Source of the DNA: Pseudisothecium myosuroides
Taxonomy: Eukaryota; Streptophyta; Bryopsida; Hypnales; Lembophyllaceae
Direction of reading: 5' to 3'
Assembly: GCA_951799445.1 (NCBI GenBank)
Contig: OX637292.1
Location: forward strand, 21,579,296 to 21,643,295
Length of the DNA: 64,000 nt
Both the position numbers and the translations under genes were made by a program. Every line of letters begins with the position of its first letter. Within the stretch, counting starts at the first letter, position 1. Positions 58,740-64,000 of the stretch are shown here, piece after piece. The notes below the pieces were generated by a model, which was not told the DNA's origin, did no database searches, and worked only from the letters and a program-made list of their open reading frames with translations.

Positions 58740-61271
58740 TTATTCAACAGATACGCTTCCTTCGCGAGGCTTCCGTGACCACTGCCACTGAGTAGCAAGA
58801 ACTTTGTGAGGCATCAGCTTCCTGATACTTCCACGGATTTTCTTGCTATGAAATTTATGAACTCGTATTCTGGCCAATTCCGCTTCTCTCTCGGCCGACA
58901 ATTCCTTCACAATAACAGTCAGTCTACAGCGGGGACGCACCATCTTTCCTGCCTTCCCTTTTCCGTGTATCCTCAATCTCTTCAAGTACCGGTCCTTGCC
59001 AACAAATGCCTCGGCTGCGAAGAACAGGACAGATTTACTGACCTAGTATAACGAACCGAAGAACTCTACAATTATTATAACCAAACTGCATAATGAAGCA
59101 GACTTAGATGGACACATGAAAGGCTTCCTATCTCTAAAGGACCAATTCGGTAAGAAACAGTGAAATACCAAATCCAGGGAAGCGTTCTCGGTCAATTCCA
59201 AACATAAGAAACTGGGATAAGATTGTGGTATAGATTAACTCACAAACGATAAGTCGATCCTTGTCCATACCGAAGTTATGGATTGCATTCGCACGAGCAG
59301 AAGTTATCACCTGCATGGAAACATTGATCAAAAGGTTAACACGTTAATAATCTCCAACGCTTCTTAACTACTGTATGCAGCAACAGATTTCTCGACATCA
59401 CCTTTGCCGTAAAATAATTAGTGATGTGAACATCCCTGGAAGACTTATGAAAAAGAAACTCCACATACGAGGAAGGACTTACCTTGGTGACAACTTTTGC
59501 AGCTCGCTTAGTAGAGACTGCCATTTGCATCAACGCATCATCGACACGCATGCCCCGCACCAGCTCTGCAACTAAATTCACTTTCTTGGGACTCTGTAAC
59601 GAACCACCCCATAATTCACATTCAGAACTGTTCTATATAGCGTACTCCACCAAGTTGAGAGCAAAGACAATCACCTGCATAAAAAATACTATATACAAAG
59701 GATGAACAGCTAATGTGGCCAGCCAGTAAACAGATGATAACCATTACAGGATGGGAAGAGTTTCGACAGTCATGCAAAGCAAATATTGAATTATATACCA
59801 GGGAACTACACTGATAAAACAGAATGGAAGGAAAACTTGGTGCAGGTGGAAACAGCAGACGCGAAGAACTGCCATATATACACTTATTGTAGAGGGCTCT
59901 AAAACTGTCCCTATTCCTCAGATTGTCCCAATAAAAATGTGTAGAAGAGTGACACTGGGTTCTTTAATCTAAAGCAAACTTATTTAGACACAAATAAGGA
60001 TGCAAAGGTCTTGATTTCGAGATTTTTCTACTTTCAACAAGACAGGAGAGTATGGGAAGTTAGGGGAGTTACAAACAAATTGGATGTTGATTCATAAACT
60101 TCAGTGTCTGATTATGGCGAACGTTGGGCGCCATTTAAGAACATAGAGGCTTCTGTTTGGCCCCTCTAGTGAACAAGAATAGGACGCTACATACTTTCCA
60201 CTTCAAAACTATAACTAATTCTAGCAGTGCATTCTGTTTCATATCCGTTTCCATTCAAAAGGAAATTCAAACAAATATTTATTTGTGCAAAGAAAAGGGA
60301 CAACAGAGCTTCAAGTGTAGGATCAGCACCCACTACCTTCAGTACAAACAACACCCAGAAGAACGCCATGAGCATAGGAAGATCGTAGTACTGGAACTTA
60401 CCTGCTTGATGTAAGTTAACACAGCCTGCGTCTCTTTCTTTATTCCCATTAAAGGTTTCGAGCCAGCTTGAGCACTATCTACAGGAGCTGGGGCTTGTGA
60501 CAGAGGCGAGCGTACTGGCTGGTCTCCACCATCTACCGCTTGTAATGACTCGGACCTTGTCATGATACCCTGGTCCAAAAAAAAACATCCCATTCAAGAC
60601 AAAATCTACACCAGAGTGTCTTTAAAGCGGAAAATTTTCAGGATTCTATCCTTGACACCAGCAACATCCCTTACATTGTACCATTTCTGAGAAGAAAGTG
60701 GCATCGCCTCAAATTATGGATTCCAAACCGAGGGTCTAGAGCATGAAAGCATTCAATTTTTCACAGAAACTCGAATCAGATACCAAAACCCTAAACCACT
60801 ATTCCAATATCAAGAGCGAGTGACCAAACAACAAGACGTAAAAATCCATTTGGCCAGGAACAAATTTCCGCCGGGTTCTGGACTTTTCTCTCTCCCAATC
60901 CATCCCATCAATTCCAAACCACTCTGCCAGATTCTTCGGCGTCCAAAAACACGATGAACGCTGCATCCATCCAAATATACGGACGAGACAAGTAGTGCAG
61001 ACACAAGAGTCTCCAATGCAAAATGCCGCCCTACCATTCTCTGCTGCAGACCCAGCAGGGCGCTTCCCGCAGACCTCCAGCACACATCTTTCGAAGCCAA
61101 GGCTGCTGCGGACTCCGAGCGAGGCGCCAGGCTCCATAGCGAGAGTGGGGAGTCGAGAAGCGAGGTGCCGTGTTGTTGCGATGAGGATTTAGCAGCAGCA
61201 GCAGCACCTTGGCAATGAAGAAGCTTGGGCACACCAGTGCGCCACAGGCGCGCTCCCCTGGCGCCCCACAT
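58740..61271 (-). CDS. Mitochondrial-type ribosomal protein uL22
   Basis: Five exons: 61271-61035, 60569-60402, 59593-59483, 59310-59244, 59014-58740; 286 codons with TAA. Residues 1-79 (exon 1) are a long Arg/Ala/Ser-rich presequence (MWGARGARLWR...) fitting organelle import, followed by a linker (exon 2). From about residue 120 comes the uL22 fold: SPKKVNLVAELVRGMRVDDA, STKRAAKVVTKVI, SARANAIHNFGMDKDRLIV, SEAFVGKDRYLKRLRIHGKG, MVRPRCRLTVIVKEL. It binds 23S-type rRNA near the exit tunnel of the large subunit. The long basic C-terminal extension (about 60 aa after VIVKEL) is more than bacterial L22 has. Intron phases 0,0,0,1. Mitochondrial rather than plastid targeting is inferred from similarity to the plant mitochondrial-type L22. 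Confidence 0.9.
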
Positions 61272-61445
61272 GCCGACCTCCTTTCGCAAGCTTCTGCTGC
61301 TGCTGCTTTGATGAGTGCAGGAAGGGAGAGGGGTCACGCCATAGACACGATTCGTCTTCTTCTTCGATGCGAGCTGTGTCCCAGGAGGGTTTTAGGGTTT
61401 TAGGGTTCGGGCTTCTCCGCAGGGCCCGATCCGAGTCTCAAAGGA
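60835..61445 (-). repeat. Inverted duplication, arm 1
   Basis: This GC-rich segment covers the uL22 5' leader (with repeated CCCTAAAAC), exon 1 and the start of intron 1. Its reverse complement recurs at 62837-63455 with few differences. Confidence 0.9.
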
Positions 61446-62836
61446 AATCCCAAAAGCAAAAGCCTTATTAGCACGAAAAGATATTGAAGTTTGAAGTTTG
61501 AAGTTTTTATGAATTAAGATCACTTTCTATTTTATTTATTATACTGTGGTAACGGTATAGAGCATACTACTAGTTTGATATGAATTTTTGAAGTGTGCTA
61601 CCCCATTGGTCTAAAAAAGTCTTTCAACTACCTCCAAATCAACAAAAAGTTTATCCATAATGGTCATCTTACTCACCTAAAATCATCACAATATTTCCTA
61701 ACATGAATATAACATGAGCATTGGAAGCTAGGCCAACAAGTGCAGTGGAGGTACTCTTAGGGCCTCACTTCTTGGCTCAAGTTTGTCTAATAAGAATCTC
61801 CATTCATAGCACTCTTGAACATAATACAAATTATTTTATAGAGGAATCTTTGTTGGACATGTAGATATACTTTGATTTTATATTATTTTACACATGCCAA
61901 TGACAAATTACATATGACTTATCATTTGTTTCTTCGTTTGTGCGTACTAGTGAAATCTTAATATTTTGGAAAAGATTAATGGAGTTGGCTCCTAGGTAAA
62001 CAAAAAAATTAAGATTTTGTGATTTTAAAGTTTATAATAATAATAATAATAATGTTGGTCCAAGGACCATTGTAAATGAAGAGTTTATTGGAGGCAATCC
62101 AAATAAACAAGCTTCTTGGGTATGGTAGGCAAGGCTATCCTTGTTGCTTCATTTTGGAGGTAAGTAACTTTGTAATGATTTTTGAAGTTCATAAATAATA
62201 TTACCTTGTTAGAAGGTTCAGTTGGGTAGGCCATGAATAGTACTACCAATTAGCAAAAAATATGCCAAATTTTGAAAATAAAAGAATCAACAAAGACAAC
62301 CATATAAACTAATTAAGGCATAAGTACACATGCTCAACATTGTCTAAAATATAACACCTACATTTGAACCAAAAAGGATCACAAAAACATAAATATTGAT
62401 TACACAAGATGTACACAATCAAAACATGAGAGTCTACAAGAACCTAGTATTTGGTTCTAGTACACTTAGGGACACAATACTTTGAAAATTCATAACTTAT
62501 TTATATGGTGTCCAACTAATATATGCTAACCTACGTTGCAATCCTTGTTCAATTGCCATAAGGATCCAACAAAAATAATGTATGTCGAATAACTATGCCG
62601 AGTTGGAATTAGTGACAATCAATGTTCGGGAAGTTTTTTAAGTTTTACCGGCTATTTTTCTTCAATTCCCAAATTGAACCGATTTTTGAAGCACAGAGCC
62701 CAGTTATTTTCTTTATTTCTTACTCAATATAGAAATTTTATAGATTTTTCACTGATTTTTGGCCAATGTTTCCAAATTGCAACCGTTTTTTTTTTTTTTT
62801 TCCAATTCCACTAGCTAACTTTGAACTAGCCGCCGA
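61446..62836. other. AT-rich spacer between the inverted arms
   Basis: About 1.4 kb without genes. A truncated retroposon-like head (CTAGTAGTATGCTCTATACCG in reverse, about 61505-61575) and a short (AAT)n run near 62036 are present. As the region between two divergent first exons it may act as a bidirectional promoter. Confidence 0.5.
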
Positions 62837-63455
62837 GACTTTCCTTTGGGACTCGGATCAAGCCCTGCAGGGAAGCCCGAGCCCTAAAACCCTAAAACCC
62901 TCCTGGGACACAGCTCGCATCGAAGAAGAAGACGAATCCTGGCTATGGTGTGACCCCTCTCCCTTCCTGCACTCATCGAAGCAGCAGAAGAAGAAGCTTG
63001 CGAAAGGTGGTCGGCATGTGGGGCGCCAGGGGAGCGCGCCTGTGGCGCACTGGTCTTCCCAAGCTTCTTCATTGCCAAGGTGCTGCTGCTGCTGCTGCTA
63101 AATCCTCATCGCACCAACACGGCACCTCGCTTCTCGACTCACCACTCTCGCTATGGAGCCTGGCGCCTCGCTCGGAGTCCGCAGCAGCCTTGGCTTCGAA
63201 AGATGTGTGCTGGAGGCCTGCGGGAAGCGCCCTGCTGGGCCTGCAGCAGAGAGTGGTAGGGCGGCATTTCGCATTGGAGACTCTTGTGTCTGCACTACTT
63301 GTCTCGTCCGTATATTTGGATGGAAGCAGGCGTTCATCGTGTTTCTTGGACGCCGAAGAATCTGGCTGAGTGGATTGGAATTGATAGGATGGTTTGTAAG
63401 AGAGAAAGTCCAGAACCCGGCGGAAATTTGACCTAGGCCTAATGGATTTGGTATT
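62837..63455 (+). repeat. Inverted duplication, arm 2
   Basis: Plus-strand copy of 60835-61445, with the same leader motif (CCCTAAAACCCTAAAACCCT at about 62883), exon and donor site. Homology fades after GGCGGAAATTTG. Confidence 0.9.
63016..63255 (+). CDS. Duplicated uL22-type presequence exon, partial gene
   Basis: Open exon of exactly 80 codons from ATG to the conserved donor GTG|GTAGGG, one Ala longer than the original because of an extra GCT in the triplet run. It keeps MWGARGARLWRTG, the poly-Ala and the KDVCWRPAGSALLGLQQR end. No uL22 exon 2 follows within the next 745 bases. It is either the start of a second uL22 gene extending past the window, or a mitochondrial presequence now feeding another coding sequence. 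An acceptor TTGTCAG at about 63679-63685, followed by an open phase-0 stretch, is one possible partner. Confidence 0.5.
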
Positions 63456-64000
63456 TTAATTCGCATTGCTAAGGGAATGTGAATGTCTGCATGTTCTAAT
63501 TTGGATGAGTATGTGGCCTTCGTTTTTACTTCGATTTTTGTGAATGTATGCAGTAATTGGCTTTCGTTTTTAGTGATTTGGTGATGGTGTGGTGATTAGG
63601 GTTTTTTTACAAGCTCCGAGTGCCTTCGAGCTGCTTCTGCTTCTGGTAAGCTTCAACTTTCATTCCTTGCTTCGCTTACTTGTCAGGGCACTCTAGATTG
63701 CACTGGTCGAAGCAACAACCTCGAGATATGGAAGGAGGACCTAAATTTGTTGGATCAAGGATCTCAGAGGGGTTGGTGTGGCGACTGAAAAACATATTAG
63801 AACGGCATGAAATGAAAATGAAAAGCAATTGGTTTTGTAACTTTCGGAGCTTTAAAAATAAAGTATGGATTGTGAAGTCCAATGGGAGGTATGCCTGTAA
63901 ATGAAAGTAGACTAACCTTAATCGGATTTATCAGGCAGCCTTGGAAATTTGGAATGTTTTGAGGTGACCAAGTTGAATGCATTGATGTAACAAGTGTTAA
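63456..64000 (+). other. Window end, possible downstream exons of the duplicated presequence
   Basis: The acceptor near 63685 opens a stretch starting GTLDCTGRSNNLEIW in phase with the presequence exon; another frame (63680-63904) is also open. Neither resembles uL22. Not enough sequence to decide. Confidence 0.3.

Noticed and set aside
60810..61337. 175-aa minus-strand frame running through the uL22 first exon
   Set aside because: It reads past the conserved donor at 61034 and starts upstream of the exon's ATG; the spliced uL22 model explains the region better.
62883..62905. CCCTAAAACCCTAAAACCCT as an internal telomere tract
   Set aside because: Only a few units and duplicated as part of the uL22 leader; better seen as telo-box-like promoter motifs.

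Overview
This window is nuclear DNA of a land plant. Its genes are split by many short GT-AG introns (about 80-1,200 bp). Products include a plastid-type CNNM/DUF21-CBS protein, a DUF1350 alpha/beta-hydrolase-like protein, a nuclear-encoded organellar ribosomal protein uL22, cinnamoyl-CoA-reductase-like enzymes and a Dof-type zinc-finger protein. The spacers are AT-rich and crowded with MITE-like elements. I cannot place the species; compact introns and the divergent Dof-like protein would fit a non-seed plant, but that is a guess. All gene models were spliced by eye; phases were checked by counting, not by aligning to any database.

Layout. 4-943 (+): a two-exon 157-aa unknown. About 1400-5461 (-): multi-exon coding sequence whose upstream part (3727-5001) is clearly related to phosphatidylinositol synthase but lacks all four catalytic aspartates. 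6982-14123 (+): an 18-exon, 909-codon CNNM/DUF21-CBS gene. 15-45 kb: a segmental array with three intact six-exon CCR-like SDR genes (16694-20230, 23838-27884, 40765-44587), each coding for 328 aa with identical exon lengths. 46780-48141 (+): an intronless 453-aa protein with two Dof-type C2C2 fingers and a glutamine-rich tail. 50677-54721 (-): DUF1350 protein, 9 exons, 406 aa. 58740-61271 (-): mitochondrial-type uL22, 5 exons, 285 aa. 62837-63455 (+): an inverted duplicate of the uL22 first exon, heading out of the window.

Mobile DNA. The CCR-like array works as a natural experiment: each unit carries insertions the other units lack, so empty sites can be read directly. This reveals a hAT-type MITE (8-bp TSD) just upstream of copy 2, PIF/Tourist-like MITEs (TTA TSD), a perfect foldback (TGA TSD), and a family of about 0.6-0.9 kb elements with CCCCTAAA termini flanked by TTAA or, once, CTAG. 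Further out are a Stowaway-type MITE, a CACTA-type MITE and a retroposon-like repeat with a CAAA-rich tail.

Best candidates for something undescribed: the PIS-like protein with every catalytic Asp replaced on an otherwise well-kept scaffold; the tandem two-finger Dof-like protein; and the capture of an organelle-targeting first exon by an inverted duplication. I saw no tRNA, rRNA or CRISPR, and no autonomous transposase or reverse transcriptase gene.
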